DNA from: Catellatospora citrea
Lineage (GTDB): Bacteria; Actinomycetota; Actinomycetes; Mycobacteriales; Micromonosporaceae
Length of the DNA stretch: 64,000 nt
Reading direction: 5' to 3'
Assembly: GCF_003610235.1 (NCBI RefSeq)
Contig: NZ_RAPR01000001.1
Span: 1,054,001-1,118,000 of the forward strand
The notes below the pieces were generated by a model that saw nothing but the letters and a program-made list of their open reading frames with translations, made no database searches and was not told the origin of the DNA. The translations under genes and the position numbers were made by a program. Shown one piece after another: positions 17,956 to 31,959 of the stretch. Within the stretch, counting starts at the first letter, position 1. Every line of letters starts with the position of its first letter.

Positions 17956-18138
17956 GGCTGGAGTCTGAACCCGACAGTCGTTCACATCCGTCGACGGTCG
18001 TGATTCCGACGGTCCTCCCGGCAGCGCCCGATCGACATGTCTGCGCAGCTCAGCGCGCCGCATCGACCACCCGGCCAGTCCAGTGTGGCCGGATGGCGTA
18101 CCCGATGACCTAGGGAGAACCCCAGTGTCGGGCGGCCT
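17956..18138. other. Gap between the NRPS operon end and the cassette start
   Basis: 183 bases that must carry the promoter of the leftward three-gene cassette. No convincing -35/-10 pair, Shine-Dalgarno sequence or strong hairpin was found. Confidence 0.3.
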
Positions 18139-20016
18139 TCAGCGGCGAGGTTGCCGGGCCGGCGCGGAACTGACGGCCGGGCGGCGGCGCAGGGTCCCAC
18201 CCCCCGCGACCAACCAGCCGGCCGCGCCCGTCAGCGACCGCACGTCCGCGGCCGGGCCGAGGTCCGTCCACGGGGCCGGGCCGTCCACGGGCGGGCGCGC
18301 CAGCAGCCGGTCGGCGGTCGCGGCGAACAGGGTGCTGCTCAGGCCGGTCAGCGCGACGACGCCCGCGGCCTGGTCGACGACCTGCCACGAACCGATGCGG
18401 TCGGCCAGCGACGCCGCGGTGCGCGACCACAGCGCACCGTCCGCGACCGCGAAGAACGTGGCGTTGACGCAGCCCAGCGCCACCGTCCCGGCGGGCGCGT
18501 CACCGAGCACCGACCAATCGCCTCGCTCGGGCACCGGATCGCGGTACACCACCTCGCCGTCGCGGGTCACCCCGAGCAGACCCAACGGCATGCCGCGGTA
18601 CGCCTCCCGCGGTGAACCCAGTGCGACCAGGTCCGGAGCGGTGTCGATCGTGCGCCACGGCAGGTTCTGCCCGCACAGCTCGCGTACCCGCAGCACGCCG
18701 TCGGCTGCCGCGAACAGCAGGCCCTCGCAGGCCGCCAGCACCGCATCCGCCACCGCCGGGCCGATCAGCTCGAAGTCGACCGGCACGGGCCGCCCGAGCC
18801 GGTCGAACACGTTGCGGGTGATCCGATCCACGACCGGGTCGCCGAGCGCGCTGCCCCAGTTCACGGTCGCGGCGGTGAACACGGTGCCCTGGCCGAGCCG
18901 GTGCACGCCCATGGTGGCGTGGCCGCCCTGCCCGTAGTGCCGCCAGTGGCGCAGGTCGGCGGTGGCCAGGATGACGAAATCGGGCGGGGTGCCGTCCCGG
19001 CCGGTCACCCGCGGCACACCGTCGACCTCGGTGAAGTCGGCGGCGTCGGTCTCGTAGCCGAGCGCGCCGCGGCCGAACTCGTCGCCGTCGCGCAGCCCCG
19101 TGCCCGCGAACACCCAGTGCTCGGCGAAGCGGGTCCGGTAGGCCTCCTCGCGCATCTTCGGCATGTGCTCGCCCCAGGTGCCCGCGCCGCGCCGGTAGCT
19201 GACGCCGGTCAGCGCGTTCTCGGGCCGGTCGACCGGGGCGCTGGACCATTCGACGGTGACCCGCGACGGGTCGACGGCGGCCATCGGGTCGGTGACGGCG
19301 TCGCGGTGGCAGACCATGGTGCGGCCGCCGTCTTCGAGGCGGATCTGCCACCAGCAGGTGTTCGCCGCGAAGATCGCCAGGTTGCCGCCGCGGCGCACGT
19401 ACGCCTCGACGTGGTCGCGCATCTCCCAGGTCCAGTACTCGTCGTGCCCGTTGACGACGAGCAGCCGGTGCCGGGCCAGCAGTTCGGGCTGGTCGTGCAG
19501 GTCCAGGTTGGCGCAGTACGCGACGCGGTGGCCGCTGCCCGCCAGCCAGCGCAGCAACCCGTGCTCCCACTCCTGCGGCGGCGGCCCGCCGCCGGGCCGG
19601 TCGAAGCTGACCCGGGCCGCCCGCGTCGGCTCCTCGGCGTAGTAGAGGCCGTGCCCCGGCTCGCCCGCCCGGTTGTAGGCCTGCCAGGTCAGGAACGGCA
19701 CGGACACGAGCACGTCGGCGTCGCCGCTGCCGCGTACCACGAAGTGCACGTCGGCGTCGGGGCCGTCGGCGACCGTCGCGGCGGCGGTGCTGCCGTCGCC
19801 GCGGAACGCGGCCCGGTACAGCGAGCTGGGCCAGTCCTCGGGCACGTCGAGGGACCAGTGCGGGCCGTCGATGCTGTCGCTTGCCATGACCCGGCCGGTC
19901 GGCACGTCCACGACGGTGACCTGCCCGGCCGGGTGGCCGCCCTCGGCCCCGACCACGAAGCCGAGCGTCTTGCCGGGGTCGACGGCGCAGGCTTCGGCGT
20001 ACGCGGTGAGCCTCAC
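18139..20016 (-). CDS. N,N-dimethylformamidase beta-subunit-like protein with C-terminal propeller-like repeats
   Basis: 625 residues. Residues ~30-440 resemble the large-subunit catalytic region of N,N-dimethylformamidase: a beta-sandwich start, VSVPFLTWQAYNRAGEPGHG, then a glutamine-amidotransferase-like fold (LLVVNGHDEYWTWEMRDHVE and GGNLAIFAANTCWWQIRLE). Residues ~450-610 contain several repeats with Trp-rich strands (LPWRTID, GSWQVVD, APWTDLG), like beta-propeller or tectonin blades. The GTG at 20016 overlaps the upstream stop (GTGA), so it is the last gene of the NRPS operon. It may act on an amide in the product. Substrate is unknown. Confidence 0.7.
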   Translation of the reverse strand: MRLTAYAEACAVDPGKTLGFVVGAEGGHPAGQVTVVDVPTGRVMASDSIDGPHWSLDVPEDWPSSLYRAAFRGDGSTAAATVADGPDADVHFVVRGSGDADVLVSVPFLTWQAYNRAGEPGHGLYYAEEPTRAARVSFDRPGGGPPPQEWEHGLLRWLAGSGHRVAYCANLDLHDQPELLARHRLLVVNGHDEYWTWEMRDHVEAYVRRGGNLAIFAANTCWWQIRLEDGGRTMVCHRDAVTDPMAAVDPSRVTVEWSSAPVDRPENALTGVSYRRGAGTWGEHMPKMREEAYRTRFAEHWVFAGTGLRDGDEFGRGALGYETDAADFTEVDGVPRVTGRDGTPPDFVILATADLRHWRHYGQGGHATMGVHRLGQGTVFTAATVNWGSALGDPVVDRITRNVFDRLGRPVPVDFELIGPAVADAVLAACEGLLFAAADGVLRVRELCGQNLPWRTIDTAPDLVALGSPREAYRGMPLGLLGVTRDGEVVYRDPVPERGDWSVLGDAPAGTVALGCVNATFFAVADGALWSRTAASLADRIGSWQVVDQAAGVVALTGLSSTLFAATADRLLARPPVDGPAPWTDLGPAADVRSLTGAAGWLVAGGGTLRRRPAVSSAPARQPRR

Positions 20017-21467
20017 GCCGCCACCACCGCCGACCTGAGCCGGGCCAGCGGTGCGGGACCGTCCACTGCCGACACCACCAGGTCCTCCAGGGCCAGCACG
20101 AACGCCTCCAGCCGGGCGGGCGGCAGGAACCGGGTGTCGCCGGTGACCTGGTAGGTCAGCGCGGGCCCGTCGGCGGTCACGTGCGCGCAGAACCGGCAGG
20201 CGACCTGCGACTGCGGTGACGCCCACGTGAACACCGAACCGGCCCGTGCGGCGCGGACCTGCTCGGCCGTCGGCGGGGTGCCCGGCGGCAGGTCGATCAG
20301 GCGCATGTCGTTGAAGCAGCACATCGGGTGCACGGTCGTGCCGCGCTCCGCGCTCACCGCGGCCAGGGCCTCGTCGAGGGCCGCCTGGTCGTAGCTGCCG
20401 GACCGGTACGCCCGCAGGCTCTCCCGCCACGCGGGCCGCAGCAGGTCGGCGAAGTCCTCGGCCGCCGTGTCCAGGGTGAACAGGCCCTCCTGGGACAGCG
20501 TCGCGACCAGGTCCCGCCGGGCCGGGTCGAAGCGGTTGCCGACGATGGTCAGCACCGCCGCCCGGTCCCCGCCGCCGTCCGCGGCGACCAGCGCCGCCGT
20601 GGCGGCCAGCAGCACCGAGGACACGCTGGTCCGATGCCGGGCGGCCAGCGCGGCCGAGGCCAGGCCCAGGGCCGGGGAGGTCAGCCGGCCGACCCACCAG
20701 CGCACCGGCTGCGGCTCGGCCCGCTCGGTGGTGAACATGCTGGGCGGCAGCGTCCGGTAGGCGGCCGTCCAGGTGCCGATCACGGCGTCGCTGCGGGCAC
20801 GACCGGCGGCCGACGCCTCCTCGGCGGCGACGGCGAGCGGGTCGCCAGGCGGCGGTCCGGTGCGGCCCAGCAGCCCCAGCCTGACGTCCCGCAGCAGGAT
20901 GTCGGCCCCGTGGCCGTCGGTGGCCAGATGACACAGCGCCAGCACGACCCGGGCCACCGCGCCGCCGACGAGCACCACCCCGACGCGCACCGGCGGCTCA
21001 GTTCCGTAAGCGAACGCGGTGCTCGCCAATTCTGCGGCGAGGCTTTCCGCGGCCCGGTCGGCATCGGGCTCATCGGCCGCCTCCACGGTGTGCACCGCGA
21101 CCCGGACCTCGGCGAGGATCTGCTGCCGAACCGGCTCGCCGGACACGACGGGCTCTGTCGGGACTGCGCGCGGGTCGAGGACGCTCGCCTCGGGCCGGTC
21201 ATCGCCACGAGCGGGAGCGCCGGACCCGGCCGCCGAGTCCGCGACGATCCGGGTCCGGAGCGTCGGGTGGCGGCTCAGCGCCGTGGCAAGCCGGTCGAGC
21301 GCATCGGCGACCGGGAGCGGGCGGCAGCGGTCGGGCGGGGTGAGCACGCGGGTCAGGTTGAAGTAGTGGTCGTTCGGGGCGGTGCGGCCGATCGCCGCCC
21401 AGATGGCGTGCTGGCCCCAGGTCAGCGGCCCGGCGGCGACCGGGGTCCCGTGAATGACGACCTGCAT
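20013..21467 (-). CDS. Free-standing condensation-domain protein
   Basis: 484 residues with the condensation/acyltransferase fold. The active-site motif reads CHLATDGHG, so the second (catalytic) His and the DG of HHxxxDG are kept while the first His is Cys. The N-terminus (GPLTWGQHAIWAAI) resembles the C1 motif region. Stand-alone C domains join amines or alcohols to carrier-bound acyl groups, so this may act with the adjacent ACP. The ATG at 21467 shares one base with the ACP stop (TGATG). Confidence 0.75.
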   Translation of the reverse strand: MQVVIHGTPVAAGPLTWGQHAIWAAIGRTAPNDHYFNLTRVLTPPDRCRPLPVADALDRLATALSRHPTLRTRIVADSAAGSGAPARGDDRPEASVLDPRAVPTEPVVSGEPVRQQILAEVRVAVHTVEAADEPDADRAAESLAAELASTAFAYGTEPPVRVGVVLVGGAVARVVLALCHLATDGHGADILLRDVRLGLLGRTGPPPGDPLAVAAEEASAAGRARSDAVIGTWTAAYRTLPPSMFTTERAEPQPVRWWVGRLTSPALGLASAALAARHRTSVSSVLLAATAALVAADGGGDRAAVLTIVGNRFDPARRDLVATLSQEGLFTLDTAAEDFADLLRPAWRESLRAYRSGSYDQAALDEALAAVSAERGTTVHPMCCFNDMRLIDLPPGTPPTAEQVRAARAGSVFTWASPQSQVACRFCAHVTADGPALTYQVTGDTRFLPPARLEAFVLALEDLVVSAVDGPAPLARLRSAVVAA

Positions 21468-21718
21468 CAGACGCCCTGCGCGCGCAGGTGCGCCGCCAGG
21501 CTCGCGACGGTGTCCATGAACGACACGTCGTCGTCGAGGTCGAGCACGACGCCGTAGCCGCGCTCGACGGCGTGGATGAGGCGCAGGAACCCCAGCGACG
21601 TCAGGCCGAGCAGGCCCAGCGACTCCTGCTCGGCCAGCGCGTCGGCAGTGGTGATGCCGCCCTCGCTGGCCTGGGCGACCAGCGCGGCGAGGTCGGCTTC
21701 GAGCGTGCTGGCGGTCAC
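21467..21718 (-). CDS. Free-standing acyl/peptidyl carrier protein
   Basis: 83 residues, four-helix carrier fold. The phosphopantetheine serine sits in LGLTSLGFLRLI, where the usual Asp before Ser is Thr (TSL rather than DSL). The GTG at 21718 overlaps the NRPS stop (GTGA) and its stop overlaps the condensation-domain gene. It probably receives an acyl group from the operon's AMP ligase or an aminoacyl group from a module. No phosphopantetheinyl transferase lies in the window. Confidence 0.8.
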   Translation of the reverse strand: MTASTLEADLAALVAQASEGGITTADALAEQESLGLLGLTSLGFLRLIHAVERGYGVVLDLDDDVSFMDTVASLAAHLRAQGV

Positions 21719-24700
21719 GGCTGCTCCTCGCGGAGTTCGGCGATCGAGTCGGCGATGCCCTCGACCGTCGGGGTGTCGAAGAAGACGTCGAAGGGCACCT
21801 CGACGCCGTACGCGTCACGGATCCGCGCCGTGATCTGCATGATCGTCAACGAGTGCCCGCCCAGGTCGAACAGGGTGTCGTCGGGGGCGATGTCCTCGAT
21901 GCGCAGCACCTCCCGCCAGATCGTGGTGACACCCGCGATCAGGTCGTCGGACACGCCGGGCTCCGTGGCCTCGTCGGGTGTGGCGGTCTCCGGGGCGGCA
22001 GCGCAGGCGCCGTCGAGGGCGGACAGGTCGTCCACGCCGTCGAGCAGGTCCTCGACCGGCTCAGCGAGCAGGGCGTCCGCGCCGGACGGATCGTCGGCCA
22101 GTCCCGGCGGCTCGGGCAGCGCCCTGCGGTCGAGCTTGCCGTTGGGGGTCAGCGGCAACCGGTCGAGCCACACGTACTGGCCGGGCATCATGTAGCGGGG
22201 CAGGCTGCCCGCGATGTGGCGGCGGATCACCGGCACCTCGCCCGCACCGACCAGGTAGGCCACCAGCGTGCAGCCGCGGACCGCGACCGCGGCCTGCCCG
22301 ACGCCGGGCGCGCCGAGCAGGGTCTGCTCGATCTCGCCCAGCTCGATGCGGTGCCCGCGCAGCTTGATCTGGTCGTCGATCCGCCCCAGGAACTCGACCT
22401 GCCCGTCGGCGGCCAGCCGCACCAGGTCACCGGTGCGGTAGAGGCGCTGCCCGGCCGCGTCCACGAAGCGTTCCGCGGTCAGCTCGGGCCGGTCGCGGTA
22501 GCCGCGGGCCAGGCCCGCGCCGCCGATGCACAGCTCGCCGGGCACGCCGGGCGGCAGCGGGCGCAGCTCGGCGTCGAGCACGTGCAGGGTGGTGTTGGCC
22601 AGCGGGCCGCCGATGGTCACGCGTTGCGGGTCGGCGGGGATCTCGGCGGCCGTGGACCAGATCGTGGTCTCGGTCGGGCCGTACACGTTGACGAGCCGGT
22701 CGGCGCGGGCCCGCAGGCGCTGGGCCAGTGGCAGCGGCAGCGGCTCGCCGCCGCACAGGGCGGTGATCGGCGCCCCGGCGAAGCCCGCGTCGAGCAGCAT
22801 CCGCCAGGTCGACGGGGTGGCCTGCACGTGGGTGACGCCGCTGTCGCGGATGAGCCGGTCCAGTGCCGCGCCCTCGCGGGTGGCCGCGTCGGACGCGACG
22901 ACGAGGGTCGCGCCGGTGGTCAGCGGCAGGAACAGCTCCAGGCCGCTGATGTCGAACGACAGCGAGGTCAGGTTGAGCCAGCGGTGCTCCGGCCGCGCGC
23001 TGAGCAGTTCGCCGAACGCGGCGATCAGGTTGGCCAGCGCGGCGTGTCCGATCTCGACGCCCTTGGGGCGGCCGGTCGAGCCTGAGGTGTAGATGGCGTA
23101 CGCGAGCGCGTCCGGGTCGGCTGCGGCGGCCGGTGCGGTGACCGGCTCTCCGGCGAAGGCGGCCAGGCCGTCCAGCGCCAGCACGTCCAGCGGCCCGCCG
23201 GTGTGCCCGAGGATCACCTTCGCGCCGGCGTCGGCGGCGATGAACTCCAGCCGCGCCACCGGATACGCCGGGTCCAGCGGCAGGTATGCCGCACCGGCGG
23301 CGAGGATGCCGAGCACCCCGGCGACGAGTCCGGTGCCCCGCCGGGCGCACAGGCCGACCAGGTCGCCGTCGGCGACGCCCCGCGAGCGCAGCCCGTTGCC
23401 GATGCGGTGGGCCGCGTCGACCAGCTCGCGGTAGGTCAGCTCGCCGTCCGGGCCGGTCACCGCGAGCGTGTCGGGAGTGCGTGCGGCCTGCTCACGGACC
23501 AGGTCGAGCACGGTCGCGGCGCGGCGCGGCCGGGCGGTGGCGTTGCCCGCGGCCAATTCGGCCTGCTCGGCCGCGGTGAGCAGGGCCAGGTCGCCGAGCG
23601 GGGTCTGCGGGGCGGCCAGCGCCGCGGCCAGCAAAGTGCGCAGGTGACCGGCGACGCGGTCGGCGGCCGCCGCGTGGCGGGCGGGCACGTGCACCGAGCC
23701 GGTGAGGCCGTCGGCGGAGTCGACCAGGTGCAGGTGCAGCGCGGTGCGGACCACCGGCGGGGTGAGCAGCCAGTTCACGTCGACAGTGGAGTCGTTGCGG
23801 CGGCGGTAGCTGATCGACACGGGTGCGAACGCGAGCCGGGGTGGCAGGCCGGGCAGGGCGCGGCCGAGGGGGACCTCGCGGTGGGCGTACACGGCGCGGG
23901 CCTCGGCACGCACCGCGCGGGCGTGGTCGGCCCAGGGCCGGGCCAGGTCGGTGGCGACGGTGACCGGCAGCTCGTTGACCCACATGCCGATCTCGCCCGC
24001 CAGCTCCGAAGTGCGGGTGGTCAGGTCGACGGCGACCGAGGTGGTGGCATTGCCGTAGCGGGCGAGCACCGCGTGCACGGCGGACAGCACCAGCTCGAAG
24101 CGGGTCAGGCCCAGCCCGTCCGCCGCCGCGGTCAGCGCGGCGTCGAGCTCGCGGCCGAGCGTGAACGGCACCCGCACGTCGGGTTCGGCGGCGGTCGGCG
24201 CGCCCGTCGCGTACGGCAGCACGACGTCGTCGGCCGGCGCCGGACGCGCCGACCAGAACTCCCGCGCGGCGGGCGTGGCCTGCGCGATCCGCGCAGCCTG
24301 GGCGCGGGCGGCGTCGCCGAGCGCGGTCAGCGAACCTGACGGCAGCGGGCGGCCGTCGTACGCCGCGAGCAGGTCCGCGACCAGCACGTCCTTCGACGCT
24401 CCGTCGAAGACCAGGTGGTGCGCGACGACGAGCACGACGGTGCGCCCCTGCGCGGGCAGCGCCACACAGCGGGCCAGCGGCCCGGTGGCCAGGTCGAACG
24501 GCCTGGCGAGCTCCTCGGCGGTAGCCGCGTCGATCCGGTCGTCGGCGGGCGCGGCCCCGGCGTCGCCCGCCTCGGCGTGAGGTGCGCCGCTGACGTCACG
24601 GAACACGACGGACGCGGGCGGCACGGGCCGCAGCAGCGGTTCACCGTCCGCTTCGGACACCGCGACGGCCAGCGCCGGGTGCCGGGCGACCACCTCGGCC

Positions 24701-24852
24701 CAGGCCTGCTCCAGCCGCCGCGGGTCGGCCGTGCCGGGCAGGGTCACCGCGACGGCCAGCCGGTAGGCCGGTCCGGTGTCACCGACCCGTTCGGTGAACC
24801 AGATGCCCTGCTGGGCAAGGGTGACGGGTACGCCGTCGAGTGCCTGGGTCAT
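21715..24852 (-). CDS. NRPS module C-A-T, glycine-like pocket
   Basis: 1045 residues. Condensation domain (~1-430, HHLVFDG), adenylation domain (~440-930, YTSGSTGRPKG, YGPTETT, NGKLDRRAL), a ~60-residue acidic Ala/Glu-rich linker, then a carrier domain (~970-1040, DLGGHSL). Aligning by eye to the GrsA pocket gives D-I-L-A-L-G-V-I-W-K, close to the known glycine code DILQLGLIWK. The ATG at 24852 overlaps the AMP-ligase stop (ATGA). There is no epimerase or thioesterase. The specificity call is by hand and needs confirmation. Confidence 0.88.
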   Translation of the reverse strand: MTQALDGVPVTLAQQGIWFTERVGDTGPAYRLAVAVTLPGTADPRRLEQAWAEVVARHPALAVAVSEADGEPLLRPVPPASVVFRDVSGAPHAEAGDAGAAPADDRIDAATAEELARPFDLATGPLARCVALPAQGRTVVLVVAHHLVFDGASKDVLVADLLAAYDGRPLPSGSLTALGDAARAQAARIAQATPAAREFWSARPAPADDVVLPYATGAPTAAEPDVRVPFTLGRELDAALTAAADGLGLTRFELVLSAVHAVLARYGNATTSVAVDLTTRTSELAGEIGMWVNELPVTVATDLARPWADHARAVRAEARAVYAHREVPLGRALPGLPPRLAFAPVSISYRRRNDSTVDVNWLLTPPVVRTALHLHLVDSADGLTGSVHVPARHAAAADRVAGHLRTLLAAALAAPQTPLGDLALLTAAEQAELAAGNATARPRRAATVLDLVREQAARTPDTLAVTGPDGELTYRELVDAAHRIGNGLRSRGVADGDLVGLCARRGTGLVAGVLGILAAGAAYLPLDPAYPVARLEFIAADAGAKVILGHTGGPLDVLALDGLAAFAGEPVTAPAAAADPDALAYAIYTSGSTGRPKGVEIGHAALANLIAAFGELLSARPEHRWLNLTSLSFDISGLELFLPLTTGATLVVASDAATREGAALDRLIRDSGVTHVQATPSTWRMLLDAGFAGAPITALCGGEPLPLPLAQRLRARADRLVNVYGPTETTIWSTAAEIPADPQRVTIGGPLANTTLHVLDAELRPLPPGVPGELCIGGAGLARGYRDRPELTAERFVDAAGQRLYRTGDLVRLAADGQVEFLGRIDDQIKLRGHRIELGEIEQTLLGAPGVGQAAVAVRGCTLVAYLVGAGEVPVIRRHIAGSLPRYMMPGQYVWLDRLPLTPNGKLDRRALPEPPGLADDPSGADALLAEPVEDLLDGVDDLSALDGACAAAPETATPDEATEPGVSDDLIAGVTTIWREVLRIEDIAPDDTLFDLGGHSLTIMQITARIRDAYGVEVPFDVFFDTPTVEGIADSIAELREEQP

Positions 24853-26378
24853 GGGGTCCCTTCCTGGTCGGGCCGGTCGAACAACGCCCGGAGCTGGTGC
24901 TTGACGACTTTGCCCCCGGCGTTGCGAGGTAGTGCGGTGACGTGCGCGAGGCGGCTGGGCTGCTCGTGTGCGGCCAGCCGGGTGGCGAGGAAGGCGCGCA
25001 CCTCGGCCAGGGTCAGCGGCCGGGTGGCGACCAGGACCGCGGCGGGCACCCTGCCCAGCACCGGGTCCGGCAGGCCCAGCACCGCCGCGTCGGTGATGTC
25101 GGGGTGCTCGTGCAGCGCGGCCTCGACGGCGACCGTGGACACCTTGTCCGCGCCGCTCTTGATGACGTCGCTCTCCCGGTCGGTGAGGTACAGGTAACCG
25201 TCGGTGTCGAGCCGGCCGACGTCGCCCATCCGGGTCCAGCCGTCGCGGAACACCGACCGGGTCGCGTCCGGATCGTCGTGGTAGGACCGGGCAGTGCCTG
25301 CGGCACGCAGCCACACCTCGCCGATCTCGCCGGGTGGGCACGGTGTGCCGTCGGGGGTGAGGATGCGCAGCTCACCGCCGCCGGTGGCCTTGCCCAGCGC
25401 ACCGGGCCGGTCGGGATGGAAGACCATGCTGGTCTGCGTCGGCGCGGCCTCGGTCGAGGTGTAGTAGTTGACGATGGTGGCCTGTGGCAGCGCGGCGGCC
25501 AGCCCGGCCGCGATCGCGGGCGGCAGCGCGGCGGCGGTGGAGCCGAACAGTCTCACGCAGGACGTGTCGTGCTCGGCCAGCGCTCCGGACTGCAGCAGCT
25601 CGATCGCCATCGCGGGCACCACGAACACGCTGCCCACCTGGTGCGTGGCGATGAGCCGGGCGAAGTGCGCGGCCGCGAACCGGGCCGTGGCCAGCATCCC
25701 GGCATGCGCGTCCAGCGCGTTGAGCAGCATCGTCTGCCCGGCGTTGGTGCCGATCGGGAACGCGTGCAGGAACTGCCGCGAGTGGGCGAGCCTGCGCAGG
25801 GGCGGGTCGATGCGGCAGCCGTGGGTGAGGTTGGCGTGCACGGCGGTGACGCCCTTGGGCCGCCCTGTGGTGCCGGAGGTGTAGAGGATCTGCGCCGGGT
25901 CGGCCGGGCCGGGGCCGGGCAGCGGCCCGGCGTCGGGCAGCGCGGCGACCGCGGCCGGATCCCAGACAAGCGGGATCGGCACCGCGGGCAGCACCGCGTC
26001 CGGGCCGTGCAGCACCGCGGCCGCGCCGCTGTGCCGCAGCATGAAGTCCAGCTCGGCGGCGGCGTTGCGGGTCGACAGCGGCACCGCGACGGCCCCGGCC
26101 GCGAGCACTCCGGTGTACGCCGTCGCGTAGGCGATCCAGTCGCGGGCCCCGTACATCAGCGCGACCCGGTCGCCGGGCCTGATCCCCGCCGCCCGGAGCC
26201 CGGCCGCGACGGCCTGCGTGCGCGTCTGCCACGCGGCGAGGTCGAGCGTGCCCGAGCCCTGCGTGACCGCCACGTGTTCCGGCTGCTTGGCGGCCCGCGC
26301 CGCCAGCAACTGCGGCACGGTCAGCGCGACCCGTCCCGCGGCACGGGCGGCGGCTCGCGCCGCAGCGAGGGCGCTCAT
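24849..26378 (-). CDS. Acyl-AMP ligase / acyl-CoA synthetase-like enzyme
   Basis: 509 residues of the AMP-binding superfamily without a carrier domain. Motifs: YTSGTTGRPKG (A3), YYTSTEAAPTQ (A5), TRMGDVGRLDTDGYL (A7), GGKVVKHQL (catalytic Lys near the C-terminus). The N-terminus is Ala/Arg-rich and helical. It lies inside the NRPS operon, 43 bases after the NRPS-MFS gene and overlapping the next by 4. It likely activates a fatty or aryl acid to start or decorate the peptide through the free ACP. Substrate is not predictable. Confidence 0.85.
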   Translation of the reverse strand: MSALAAARAAARAAGRVALTVPQLLAARAAKQPEHVAVTQGSGTLDLAAWQTRTQAVAAGLRAAGIRPGDRVALMYGARDWIAYATAYTGVLAAGAVAVPLSTRNAAAELDFMLRHSGAAAVLHGPDAVLPAVPIPLVWDPAAVAALPDAGPLPGPGPADPAQILYTSGTTGRPKGVTAVHANLTHGCRIDPPLRRLAHSRQFLHAFPIGTNAGQTMLLNALDAHAGMLATARFAAAHFARLIATHQVGSVFVVPAMAIELLQSGALAEHDTSCVRLFGSTAAALPPAIAAGLAAALPQATIVNYYTSTEAAPTQTSMVFHPDRPGALGKATGGGELRILTPDGTPCPPGEIGEVWLRAAGTARSYHDDPDATRSVFRDGWTRMGDVGRLDTDGYLYLTDRESDVIKSGADKVSTVAVEAALHEHPDITDAAVLGLPDPVLGRVPAAVLVATRPLTLAEVRAFLATRLAAHEQPSRLAHVTALPRNAGGKVVKHQLRALFDRPDQEGTP

Positions 26379-26421
26379 GCCACGCTCCCTCGGCCGCGGC
26401 GAGCCCGCATCGCCCGCCCGT

Positions 26422-31955
<5,534 letters not shown>

Positions 31956-31959
<4 letters not shown>

